A DNA stretch of 8,355 nt, from positions 1 to 8,355 of the forward strand of contig JADFON010000062.1 of assembly GCA_022562855.1 (NCBI GenBank), given 5' to 3'. Shown here piece by piece: positions 1 through 5,831 of this stretch (within the stretch, counting starts at the first letter, position 1; each line of letters starts with the position of its first letter). The notes beneath the pieces were generated by a model. It worked only from the letters and a program-made list of their open reading frames with translations. It was not told the DNA's origin and did no database searches. Both the position numbers and the translations under genes were made by a program. The stretch is from Candidatus Zhuqueibacterota bacterium (GTDB lineage Bacteria > SM23-31).

Positions 1-170
1 AAAATTATATCGGTATCAGCGGAAATCATGAACAATCTGTGTAAAGCAGTGTCAGAATATTTTCAAACTATTATCATATGATTTATCTTGCCGGATCAAA
101 AACATCTTGCTAAAATTGTGAATTTTGGCAATATTTTTTTCGCATTACAAATTTGATCTTGTATAACAGG

Positions 171-272
171 ATGAATAACACGATGATATCTGAATACGAT
201 GCGGTTTTTCGGCTGGCGTTTGCGGTTCTGTTTGCCGGTGTAATCGGGATCGAATGTGAACCGTGTCATTAG
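171..272 (+). pseudogene. Possible remnant of an MgtC/SapB-family membrane protein N-terminus
   Basis: A 33-codon reading frame (ATG at 171, alternative ATG at 183, TAG at 270-272) encodes a short hydrophobic stretch, FRLAFAVLFAGVIGIE, about residues 13-28. This resembles the first transmembrane segment of MgtC/SapB proteins, which typically ends in an IGLERE-like motif. Here the motif reads IECE, as if the usual Arg codon CGT had become TGT. A few codons later the frame stops; in-frame residues after the stop (N-S-G-I) loosely match the family's next AGLRTH segment, after which the resemblance ends. The piece is far too short for a functional MgtC protein (usually over 140 residues). Seen: the frame and its hydrophobicity. 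Inferred: homology and decay. It could be chance. Confidence 0.3.
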
Positions 273-282
273 AACTCCGGAA

Positions 283-311
283 TTCACAAAAAAAATAGAC
301 CTTTTTATAAA
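283..311 (+). promoter_or_regulatory. Candidate sigma70-type promoter for the exonuclease-acyltransferase genes
   Basis: TTCACA (283-288) and TATAAA (306-311) are separated by 17 bp and lie just upstream of the ATG at 339, so the transcript would have a short leader of roughly 20 nt. The region is AT-rich, so a chance match is possible. Confidence 0.35.
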
Positions 312-338
312 TAGCATTAATTGTTAAATTAAACGTCT

Positions 339-1247
339 ATGCCAAAACGAAAAAAAATTGAGGCTGCGGACTCTTATTTATCCCGGCTTGAAAAACAGAA
401 CCGCAGCGCTCTCAAAAATACTCCGATGACGGAATTTCTGGAAAGATCGAATTGGAGCAGATCAGACCGTAACGAATCTATAAGCGAACCGACACTCATG
501 ATAACCGGGAATAAAGTGGAATATATGAGTATCGATGAAGCTGTTCCCGGTCAGGTAACCACCGAAAGAGACGGTGATTTTCTGCTGATCAAGCAGAGGT
601 TCAGAGACCTTAGAGAGGATGCAAAGGAAACTGTAAAAAGCTTCCCTGCACGGCTAAAAAATGCCCAAATGCAACATTCCGGTATTACGAATCATGATTT
701 TGAGACACTCAAGACTGTTCATCCATCAAAGATCCTTTTTCTCGATATCGAGACATGCGGATTATCGAATGCCCCGCTTTTTCTCATCGGTGTAGCATAT
801 TTTACCGGGGAAGATTTTTCGTTTTTGCAGCTTTTCGCCCGCAATTATTGCGAGGAGCGTCCGCTTCTCTCTTTTTTTAACAGGTTGTTATCACAATACG
901 ATCTTCTTGTTACGTACAACGGAAAATCGTTCGACCTTCCGTATATTATTACACGCGGCAATGCCAATAAGGTTCGTATACCGAATTGTGTTCCGAATCT
1001 CGATTTGCTTCACGAAGTGAGACGAATATGGCGCCCACGGCTTCCGAATTGCAAATTACAGACCGTAGAGCGATATATATACGGAAGAAAACGCCGCGGC
1101 GATATACATGGAAACGATATTCCGCAAGTTTATAATGAATTTGTAAAAACCGGAAACGCAGGAATGATCCGTACAATATTGAAACATAATATTCTCGATG
1201 TTATAACGATGATAGATATAATTACCGATATTTATGCCGGGGATTAA
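339..1247 (+). CDS. YprB-like ribonuclease H-fold (DEDD) exonuclease domain protein
   Basis: This 302-residue protein has a C-terminal DnaQ-like 3'-5' exonuclease fold of the RNase_H_2/YprB type. Visible acidic motifs are FLDIET (Asp136, Glu138), TYNGKSFDLPYI (Asp199) and HNILDV (His283, Asp287), which together give a DEDDh catalytic set that binds two metal ions. The first 130 residues are charged and lack a recognisable domain; their IDEAVPGQVTTERDGDFLLI stretch resembles the lead-in seen in other YprB-like proteins. No signal peptide or membrane segment is evident, so it is probably cytoplasmic. Substrate is unknown: the family is linked by fold to DNA or RNA end processing. The start has no clear Shine-Dalgarno. 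The next gene begins 14 bp downstream, suggesting co-transcription. The domain assignment is firm, the biological role is not. Confidence 0.85.
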   Translation: MPKRKKIEAADSYLSRLEKQNRSALKNTPMTEFLERSNWSRSDRNESISEPTLMITGNKVEYMSIDEAVPGQVTTERDGDFLLIKQRFRDLREDAKETVKSFPARLKNAQMQHSGITNHDFETLKTVHPSKILFLDIETCGLSNAPLFLIGVAYFTGEDFSFLQLFARNYCEERPLLSFFNRLLSQYDLLVTYNGKSFDLPYIITRGNANKVRIPNCVPNLDLLHEVRRIWRPRLPNCKLQTVERYIYGRKRRGDIHGNDIPQVYNEFVKTGNAGMIRTILKHNILDVITMIDIITDIYAGD

Positions 1248-1261
1248 GATTATAATTAAGA

Positions 1262-1960
1262 ATGGCAATCGGGATGAACGCTAAGACGAATCTTACTGTG
1301 CCACTGAAACAGCGGTTTTTCCTATGGCTCAGTTATAACGTTGCGGGACGGTTTATCCGCCTGCTCAAGAAAACAGTCCGGCTGACCATAATCGGGGACG
1401 AAAACCTTCAGACGCTCATTAACGACGGTGGCAAAGCGATATTTATCGTATGGCATGGAAACATAATCATCCCGATAATGCGTCACATAGATGAGGGTGT
1501 TGTCATACTCGTGAGTGAACACGCTGATGGGGAAATTGTTGCGAATATTCTCAGCAGTCTTGGGTTTGACCTTGTTCGCGGATCGACGACACGGGGAGGT
1601 TCAAGGGCTTTAAAAGACATGATGAAACGGTTTAAATCGCCCGGAATTATTGGAATTACTCCCGATGGACCAAAAGGACCTTACCGGAAACTCAAAATCG
1701 GCGTAATGATTCTCTCGCAAAGGACAGGAGTGCCTATCATTCCGATTTCCGCTTATACAAGCAGACCAAAATTTCTCAACAGTTGGGATAAATTTCATTT
1801 TATCAGACCATTTGTACATTGTGTTTTGATTTACGGCAAACCTGTTTCAATAGAACGCGGCCTGACCGATAGTCAACTGGAGGAAAAAAGACTGGAACTT
1901 GAAAAAGCGGTTCACGAAGTCGATAACCTTGCGGAAAACTTCTTTAAGAGACCGGGTTAA
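1262..1960 (+). CDS. DUF374-family lysophospholipid acyltransferase-like protein
   Basis: The 232-residue protein matches the DUF374 family, relatives of PlsC/LpxL-type acyltransferases. Key motifs are an IVWHG block (residues 62-66), where an HxxxxD-type catalytic His is replaced by the family's W-H-G arrangement, the RGSTTRGGSRAL segment (106-117), and ITPDGPKGPYR (132-142), which is probably the acyl-acceptor or phosphate-binding loop. Residues about 19-37 form an amphipathic to hydrophobic N-terminus that could attach it to the inner face of the cytoplasmic membrane. In many Gram-negative genomes DUF374 genes sit beside waaA/kdtA and lpxK, and lpxK follows here, so a role in lipid A or outer-membrane lipid acylation is likely but not demonstrated. 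ATG at 1274 is an alternative start; neither start has a good ribosome binding site. Length is normal for the family. Confidence 0.85.
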   Translation: MAIGMNAKTNLTVPLKQRFFLWLSYNVAGRFIRLLKKTVRLTIIGDENLQTLINDGGKAIFIVWHGNIIIPIMRHIDEGVVILVSEHADGEIVANILSSLGFDLVRGSTTRGGSRALKDMMKRFKSPGIIGITPDGPKGPYRKLKIGVMILSQRTGVPIIPISAYTSRPKFLNSWDKFHFIRPFVHCVLIYGKPVSIERGLTDSQLEEKRLELEKAVHEVDNLAENFFKRPG

Positions 1961-1987
1961 CACATCGCTTTTTTGTTGACCTTTCAG

Positions 1988-2131
1988 TTTTAAATCAAAT
2001 TCTTTCAAGTAGTGAAAAAGATTCGAATGTCGTTTCTGCCGAAACCCCGACGATACGCCATAAGGTACTACGTCATGCGGCGCTACGGTTGCGGGACCCG
2101 ACATGACACAATTTCTTATTCTGTCCAAACT
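1988..2131 (-). pseudogene. Possible left-handed beta-helix acyltransferase (LpxA-like) C-terminal remnant
   Basis: The minus strand of the gap between the acyltransferase and lpxK is open. Its translation includes NCVMSGPATVAPHDVVPYGV followed by SSG and, after five residues, an H-x-N-x(4)-LK stretch. This order resembles the last coils of LpxA-type hexapeptide acyltransferases (a VTKDVPPY-like turn, then a G-N loop and an HGLN-xx-GLK motif). The frame starts at 2161 without upstream coils and runs on into sequence antisense to the acyltransferase, so it cannot be an intact enzyme. Similarity is judged by eye and is weak. If real it would be a degraded fragment, fitting a decayed lipid A locus. 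It may be a chance antisense frame. Confidence 0.18.
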
Positions 2132-2205
2132 GCCTTCTGTACGATTAATTAATCTCAACAATAGACCGTGAGAGGCTCAATCGCGCAAATTGAGCTGAAA
2201 TAATT

Positions 2206-3234
2206 ATGAACGTTGCTTTACGCGGATTACAAAAAATATTTCATTTCGTGACGCAAATCAGGAATTACTTCTTCAATCACGGTCTGTTCCGGATACGCGA
2301 GGTCAAAGTTCCTGTCGTGAGCGTCGGTAACATCACCTTTGGAGGAACGGGTAAAACACCGACCGTTATCAAGATAGCGGATGAGATACGTAATAACGGA
2401 TTCAAAGTAGTTATCATCAGCCGCGGATATAAAAGATGGAGCTTTTTTTCCAGAATTGTCAGTGACACGGAAAAAATCCGTATGAGTCTCAGGCGAGCCG
2501 GGGATGAACCATACCTGCTGGCAAATAAACTGAAAGGCATTCCGGTTATTGTCAGTAAAAAACGGTTTAAGGGCGCATTAAAGGCTATAAAAAAATTTAA
2601 TCCGGATATTATTCTTCTCGATGATGGGTTTCAACACAGGAAATTAAAGAGAACGCTTGATGTTGTTCTGATCGATTCTCCTGAGATACTTGCGAATAAC
2701 ACCTTAATGCGGTAACCGGTCAAGAATCTTCGCCGGGCGGATATGGTTGTTTTTACCAAGTACGACCAATTTAACAATGCCGAAGAGGTCCATCAGCAAA
2801 TGGTCGATCTGATGTCGTGCCCGGTCTTTCACGCACGTTATAAGATAAATCGTTTAAAAAACGAAAAAGAGGAACAACCGGCTTCGGTACTTGACAAACA
2901 GACAGTCTGGTTGATAGCCGGAATCGGAAAACCGGACTATTTCAAACACACTATAGAACAGGCAGGATCTTACGTCAGCAGAACATTTTTTTACAATGAC
3001 CATGCCGGTTACAGCCGGTGGAAAATCCGGCGGATTCTTAGAAAATTTAAAAGCTCCTCGGCAAAGTACCTGATTACCACCGAGAAAGACTGGCACAAAC
3101 TCAAACGGTGGATCCCGCTTGATGTACCCTGCTATTATCTCGAGATAGATATAGATATTAACCGGCTGTCACTCTTTATGAAGCAAATCTACGACGCCGC
3201 CTATTTGCACAAGCTCGAAGAGGTTATAGAGTAG
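2206..3234 (+). pseudogene. lpxK: Tetraacyldisaccharide 4'-kinase (LpxK), interrupted by an in-frame TAA
   Basis: LpxK phosphorylates the 4' position of the lipid A disaccharide at the inner membrane. The reading frame spans 342 sense codons, a normal family length, but a TAA at 2713-2715 (codon 170) splits it. Upstream part: PVVSVGNI, the Walker A-like GGTGKTP (residues 46-52), ISRGYKR, GDEPYLLA and DDGFQH (139-144). Downstream part, in the same frame: NLRRADMVVFTK, DHAGYS and TEKDWHKL, all family-typical. The stop is flanked by Arg and Pro codons, so GAA to TAA in the conserved R-E-P motif is the simplest explanation. The LPxG residues expected just before that motif also seem absent. The ATG at 2206 is preceded in frame by TGA at 2191 and has no strong Shine-Dalgarno. 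An ATG at 2743 could restart translation but would lack the kinase loop. Alternatives to a true pseudogene are a sequencing or assembly error, or readthrough. Confidence 0.88.
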
Positions 3235-3246
3235 AATTAATAATAG

Positions 3247-3265
3247 CCTTCCCTGGCGGGAAAGG
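3247..3265. repeat. Imperfect hairpin in a purine-rich convergent intergenic spacer
   Basis: CCTTCCC (3247-3253) pairs with GGGAAAGG (3258-3265) with one bulge around a TGGC loop, just after the lpxK stop. It is followed by a G/A-rich stretch to about 3281, not a T-run, so it does not look like a standard intrinsic terminator. It may be a dispersed repeat fragment. Confidence 0.3.
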
Positions 3266-3309
3266 AGGAATCAGGGGGATGTTCCTTAAATTCGAACTTC
3301 AACCTTATG

Positions 3310-3325
3310 TAGAGTACAGACTCTA
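3310..3325. repeat. Short inverted repeat between convergent genes
   Basis: TAGAGT (3310-3315) and ACTCTA (3320-3325) form a 6-bp stem around ACAG, 34 bp beyond the 3' end of the minus-strand gene. Neither strand has a T-tract next to it, so a terminator role is doubtful. Confidence 0.3.
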
Positions 3326-3358
3326 ACAACAAAAAACACACTATTTGGGTTTTTCGGA

Positions 3359-4039
3359 TTACTCTACCCGGCTGGCGGAAACGAGGAGTATAAGGGTCTT
3401 TCCGGAACCTTCGTGCCTTACTGCGGTAAATAATTGTAATTGGTTTTCAGGCATTTCGACTGACGACACATAAACAGGTCTCATAATTACGCCGGTTATC
3501 TGCCGTATAGACTCACTGAGAGCAAAGGTCCTGAACCTGACAAGCGGAGAATCAGACCTGATATAATCCATATCAAAGGAGACGTTGAACTGCCCCTCCG
3601 CAAGATCGAAAGTCGTTGCGAGTTTCTCTTCTGTCCGCAGATACGCTTTGTCCAGTTCTTCATATTTGGTAAACGAAAAGAGCGGGTCAAGCAGTTCATG
3701 GATAAGAACGCTGTCGGGTGAACTCACTGCTTTGTCATCGTTCGAACCAAGCAGAAGATAGATATTGACAAGGAACTGCTGGGCAGGTTGATCGTAGTAA
3801 AAAAACAAGCTGTCGATTTCGGCAAGATTAGCAGGATTATCACGAACGACCATCAGGTTTAAGCCTACGGATATCTCCAATGCGCCCCTGTTCGAAAGAA
3901 TCGCCCGTACGAGAGGCTCAAACTCCGTTACCGTTTTATAGGAAACGCGGTACGTTTTTGAAACCGCCTGTTGTGCAAAGAGAGAGGAATTCGTAAAAAC
4001 CAAAAGAACGACAACTGTTGCGATTGAAAATCTCTTCAT
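3359..4039 (-). CDS. Exported protein with a secretin N1-like domain
   Basis: The 226-residue product begins with a clear Sec signal peptide: basic MKR, a hydrophobic core to about residue 16, and a likely cleavage after SLFA (residue 22). Residues about 30-95 resemble the short secretin N-terminal (N1, KH-like) fold: a helix placing LVRAIL, then SNRGALEISVGLNLMVVRDN, where strand-turn-strand ends in the V-R-D-x-P-x-N-L signature, followed by AEIDSLFFYYDQPAQQFLV. The later part (about 100-226) has alternating strands and ends in TLILLVSASRVE. No secretin pore domain is present, so it is not a complete GspD or PilQ. It probably works in the periplasm, perhaps as an accessory of a secretion or pilus system, but no such genes are nearby. 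It is convergent with lpxK and divergent from the desulfurase gene. Function unknown; secretion and the N1-like region are the supported parts. Confidence 0.65.
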   Translation of the reverse strand: MKRFSIATVVVLLVFTNSSLFAQQAVSKTYRVSYKTVTEFEPLVRAILSNRGALEISVGLNLMVVRDNPANLAEIDSLFFYYDQPAQQFLVNIYLLLGSNDDKAVSSPDSVLIHELLDPLFSFTKYEELDKAYLRTEEKLATTFDLAEGQFNVSFDMDYIRSDSPLVRFRTFALSESIRQITGVIMRPVYVSSVEMPENQLQLFTAVRHEGSGKTLILLVSASRVE

Positions 4040-4213
4040 AAAAATAGCCCGGTTAATCTATCCTGAGTATCGGCTTTTCTTCCGCAAATATTGAACATTA
4101 CCCACGATTAAAGCGACAATTTCGACTAAAATATCTTGATTTTTTCAACCATTTTCAAGGGAAATTTGTATAACCGGTTGTGTGACGCCGGACTACAGGT
4201 AGTAATAATATCC

Positions 4214-4242
4214 TTGCTTATTTGTGAGGGCTATGTTATATT
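4214..4242 (+). promoter_or_regulatory. Candidate sigma70-type promoter for the cysteine desulfurase
   Basis: TTGCTT (4214-4219) and TATATT (4237-4242) are spaced by 17 bp and lie 37 bp before the ATG at 4279. The match is plausible, and this is the intergenic region between divergent genes. Confidence 0.4.
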
Positions 4243-4278
4243 TTAAGCAGTAAATAATGCCCATTTCAGGAATTCTAC

Positions 4279-5436
4279 ATGCAGAGAATTTATCTCGATT
4301 ACAGTGCGACAACCCCGGTGGATAAACGGGTTCTTAATGCAATGATGCCTTATTTCCGTGAAAAATTCGGAAATGCTTCGAGCATTCACGAGACCGGGCG
4401 GGATGCCAAGGAAGCGCTGGAAAATGCGCGCGAGCAAATCGCACGGATAATCAGGGCGGCGCCTTCGGAGATATTTTTCACCGGCGGCGGCACAGAATCG
4501 GACAACTGGGCACTTACCGGGTATTGCCTGAATAACAAATCAAAAGGTAACCGTATCGTAACGGTCAATACAGAACATCATGCCGTCCTCAATACCTGCA
4601 AATTTCTCGAATCACAGGGGTTTGAAGTTACCTATTTGCCGGTTGAACCGGATGGCACGATCGATTGTAACAAGCTGAACGAGGCAATTACTTCTGAAAC
4701 CCTTATTGTCTCCATAATGCACATCAATAACGAGATAGGCACCATCCACGATATATCCCGGATAGGTGAGATTACGAAGGAAAAAGGTGTCGTTTTCCAC
4801 AGCGATGCGGTCCAGTCGTTCGGGAAAATCCCCATAGACGTAAGCGCCACACCTGTCGATATGCTTTCTATTTCCGCTCACAAAATTTACGGTCCAAAGG
4901 GTATCGGGGCGTTGTATATACGAAAAGGCACGAATACGGGAAAGTTCATGCACGGCGGCAGCCATGAACGGAATCAAAGAAGCGGTACGGAGAACGTAGC
5001 GGCAGCGGTTGGCTTCGGTGCGGCGGCTGAAATCTGTAAAACTGAAATGGAACAGGAAAGCAAATTCCTCTTGGAACTTCGGAGCTATTTCCTTGAAAAG
5101 CTCAAGAAGAAAATTCCGGAGACCCGTCTCAACGGCGTTGAGGAATCCCGGCTGCCGGGAAATTTAAACGTATCGTTCAAAGATGCTGACGGAGAATCGG
5201 TGCTCTTGAGCCTCGATCTGCATGGCATTTCGGCTTCGTCGGGCGCTGCGTGTGAATCGGGCAGTATCGAGCAGTCCCATGTAATCGAGGCTTTGAACCA
5301 GCCCCCCGAGTACAGCCAATCTTCCATCAGGTTTACGCTTGGAAGATGGACAACCCGTTCCGAGATAGACACTACAGTATCCGTTCTTGTCGATATAGTT
5401 GAGCGCGTCCGCAGCTTGGAAGAAGATTTTGCATAA
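4279..5436 (+). CDS. iscS: Cysteine desulfurase (IscS/NifS family)
   Basis: This 385-residue PLP enzyme removes sulfur from L-cysteine as a persulfide on its catalytic Cys and yields alanine. Seen in the sequence: the N-terminal LDYSATTPVD, GGGTESDNWAL (69-79), TEHHAVL with the PLP-stacking His101, HINNEIG (Asn151), SDAVQSFGK (Asp176), SAHKIYGPKG with the Schiff-base Lys202, the SSGAACESGS loop with catalytic Cys325, and Arg351 for the substrate carboxylate. The catalytic Cys lies in a long mobile loop, as in group I enzymes. The start is well supported by AGGA (4268-4271) 7 nt before ATG. With mnmA next and no iscU, its likely partner is MnmA in tRNA thiolation, as with Bacillus YrvO, although Fe-S cluster supply is possible too. 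The symbol iscS is therefore a family label, not proof of an ISC role. Confidence 0.93.
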   Translation: MQRIYLDYSATTPVDKRVLNAMMPYFREKFGNASSIHETGRDAKEALENAREQIARIIRAAPSEIFFTGGGTESDNWALTGYCLNNKSKGNRIVTVNTEHHAVLNTCKFLESQGFEVTYLPVEPDGTIDCNKLNEAITSETLIVSIMHINNEIGTIHDISRIGEITKEKGVVFHSDAVQSFGKIPIDVSATPVDMLSISAHKIYGPKGIGALYIRKGTNTGKFMHGGSHERNQRSGTENVAAAVGFGAAAEICKTEMEQESKFLLELRSYFLEKLKKKIPETRLNGVEESRLPGNLNVSFKDADGESVLLSLDLHGISASSGAACESGSIEQSHVIEALNQPPEYSQSSIRFTLGRWTTRSEIDTTVSVLVDIVERVRSLEEDFA

Positions 5437-5461
5437 GTGGTTTGTCTGTCATAATTATAAA

Positions 5462-5485
5462 GTGGGACAGACATTCTTGTCTGTC
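5462..5485 (+). repeat. REP-like element 1 (GACAGACA class)
   Basis: GTGG foot (5462-5465), then GACAGACA (5466-5473), loop TTCT, and TGTCTGTC (5478-5485): perfect 8-bp arms. With element 2 it forms an inverted pair matching at 21 of 25 positions (5461-5485 against the reverse complement of 5529-5553). Confidence 0.7.
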
Positions 5486-5528
5486 AATTTATTGGTCAAA
5501 TATATCTGAATAATAATTTTTTGAAGGT

Positions 5529-5552
5529 AACAGACAGGAATGTCTGTTCTAC
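5529..5552 (-). repeat. REP-like element 2 (GACAGACA class, inverted)
   Basis: Read on the minus strand: GTAG foot, then AACAGACA, loop TTCC and TGTCTGTT, with perfect 8-bp arms. It is the inverted partner of element 1 with a 43-bp spacer between the hairpins, so GTAG feet lie at the outer ends, a REPIN-like layout. Confidence 0.7.
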
Positions 5553-5573
5553 TCATTACTTGTAGTTTTGTGA

Positions 5574-5595
5574 GCGCCACCCACGTGGCGGCTAC
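5574..5595 (-). repeat. REP-like element 3 (CGCCAC class, inverted)
   Basis: Read on the minus strand: GTAG foot, C, then CGCCAC, loop GTGG, GTGGCG. It matches element 6 at 20 of 22 positions in inverse orientation, and forms a tail-to-tail pair with element 4 through GCGGCTAC (5588-5595) and GTAGCCGC (5616-5623). Confidence 0.7.
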
Positions 5596-5615
5596 ATCTA
5601 TTATTTTTTGCTTTT

Positions 5616-5638
5616 GTAGCCGCAAACTTTAGTTTGCG
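5616..5638 (+). repeat. REP-like element 4 (CGCAAACT class)
   Basis: GTAG foot (5616-5619), C, then CGCAAACT (5621-5628), TT, AGTTTGCG (5631-5638): perfect 8-bp arms. The foot and first bases (TTGTAGCCGC) are identical to element 6, but the arms are unrelated. Confidence 0.7.
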
Positions 5639-5666
5639 TAAAAAGAATTACTGATGTTCTGTATGT

Positions 5667-5685
5667 CCACATGAATTCAATGTGG
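5667..5685. repeat. Short hairpin CCACAT/ATGTGG
   Basis: CCACAT (5667-5672) pairs with ATGTGG (5680-5685) around a 7-nt loop containing GAATTC. It lacks a GTAG foot and may be part of the larger hairpin beginning at 5684. Confidence 0.45.
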
Positions 5686-5734
5686 TGTCAGGACTTCCCC
5701 GTAGGGGCGACAATTTGTCGCAGTCCTTGACACC
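5684..5734. repeat. Large hairpin enclosing REP-like element 5
   Basis: GGTGTCAGGACT (5684-5695) pairs with AGTCCTTGACACC (5722-5734) with one bulged T. The 26-nt interior holds CCCC-GTA-GGGG and the GCGACAA hairpin of element 5. The result is a strong cruciform-prone structure. Confidence 0.65.
5701..5721 (+). repeat. REP-like element 5 (GCGACAA class)
   Basis: GTAG foot (5701-5704), GG, then GCGACAA (5707-5713), T, TTGTCGC (5715-5721): 7-bp arms around a single base. The GTAGGGGCG beginning resembles elements 7 and 8. Confidence 0.65.
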
Positions 5735-5755
5735 GATCATAAAAAAACATTGCTT

Positions 5756-5777
5756 GTAGCCGCCACGTTGGTGGTGC
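5756..5777 (+). repeat. REP-like element 6 (CGCCAC class)
   Basis: GTAG foot (5756-5759), C, then CGCCAC (5761-5766), loop GTTG, GTGGTG (5771-5776) with one G-T wobble. It is the inverted counterpart of element 3. Confidence 0.7.
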
Positions 5778-5831
5778 AAATGGTAAATATTAATGAATTT
5801 TCTAAACTTACCAAAGTAATGCAAGTCTACA

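Larger units (their letters stand above)
1..338. other. Gene-poor leader region
   Basis: No intact gene is convincing here. Frame 1 is open from the window edge to a TGA at 79-81 (26 codons) and could be the 3' tail of an upstream gene, but it contains nothing recognisable. The rest is AT-rich and contains the putative MgtC-like remnant and the promoter candidate described separately. Confidence 0.5.
5437..5831. repeat. 395-bp intergenic cluster of REP-like palindromes
   Basis: The gap between the desulfurase and mnmA holds at least six hairpins, each with GTAG or GTGG at its 5' foot, several in inverted pairs. A single extra arm (TGTCTGTC, 5443-5450) lies at the left edge. No gene longer than about 80 codons is credible; the minus-strand open frame across 5648-5896 is built from repeats. 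The final 54 bp before mnmA are AT-rich and probably contain the mnmA start region, but no convincing promoter or ribosome binding site was found. Confidence 0.75.

Noticed and set aside
1-81. Open frame from the window edge to a TGA, possible tail of an upstream gene
   Set aside because: Only 26 codons with no recognisable motif, and another frame is also open at the edge, so the coding frame cannot be chosen.
96-317. Minus-strand 73-codon frame in the leader region
   Set aside because: It resembles no family known to me, has no clear start signal, and overlaps the opposite-strand MgtC-like stretch.
2713-2715. TAA recoded as glutamate (alternative code)
   Set aside because: At least four other genes here, including the exonuclease, acyltransferase and desulfurase, end with TAA at family-typical C-termini, so TAA is a normal stop in this genome.
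4612-4977. Minus-strand 121-codon frame inside the desulfurase gene
   Set aside because: It is antisense to highly conserved catalytic-region sequence of the desulfurase and resembles no family.
5461-5777. CRISPR array
   Set aside because: The repeats are inverted, of several unrelated classes and irregularly spaced, with no constant repeat-spacer unit and no cas genes.
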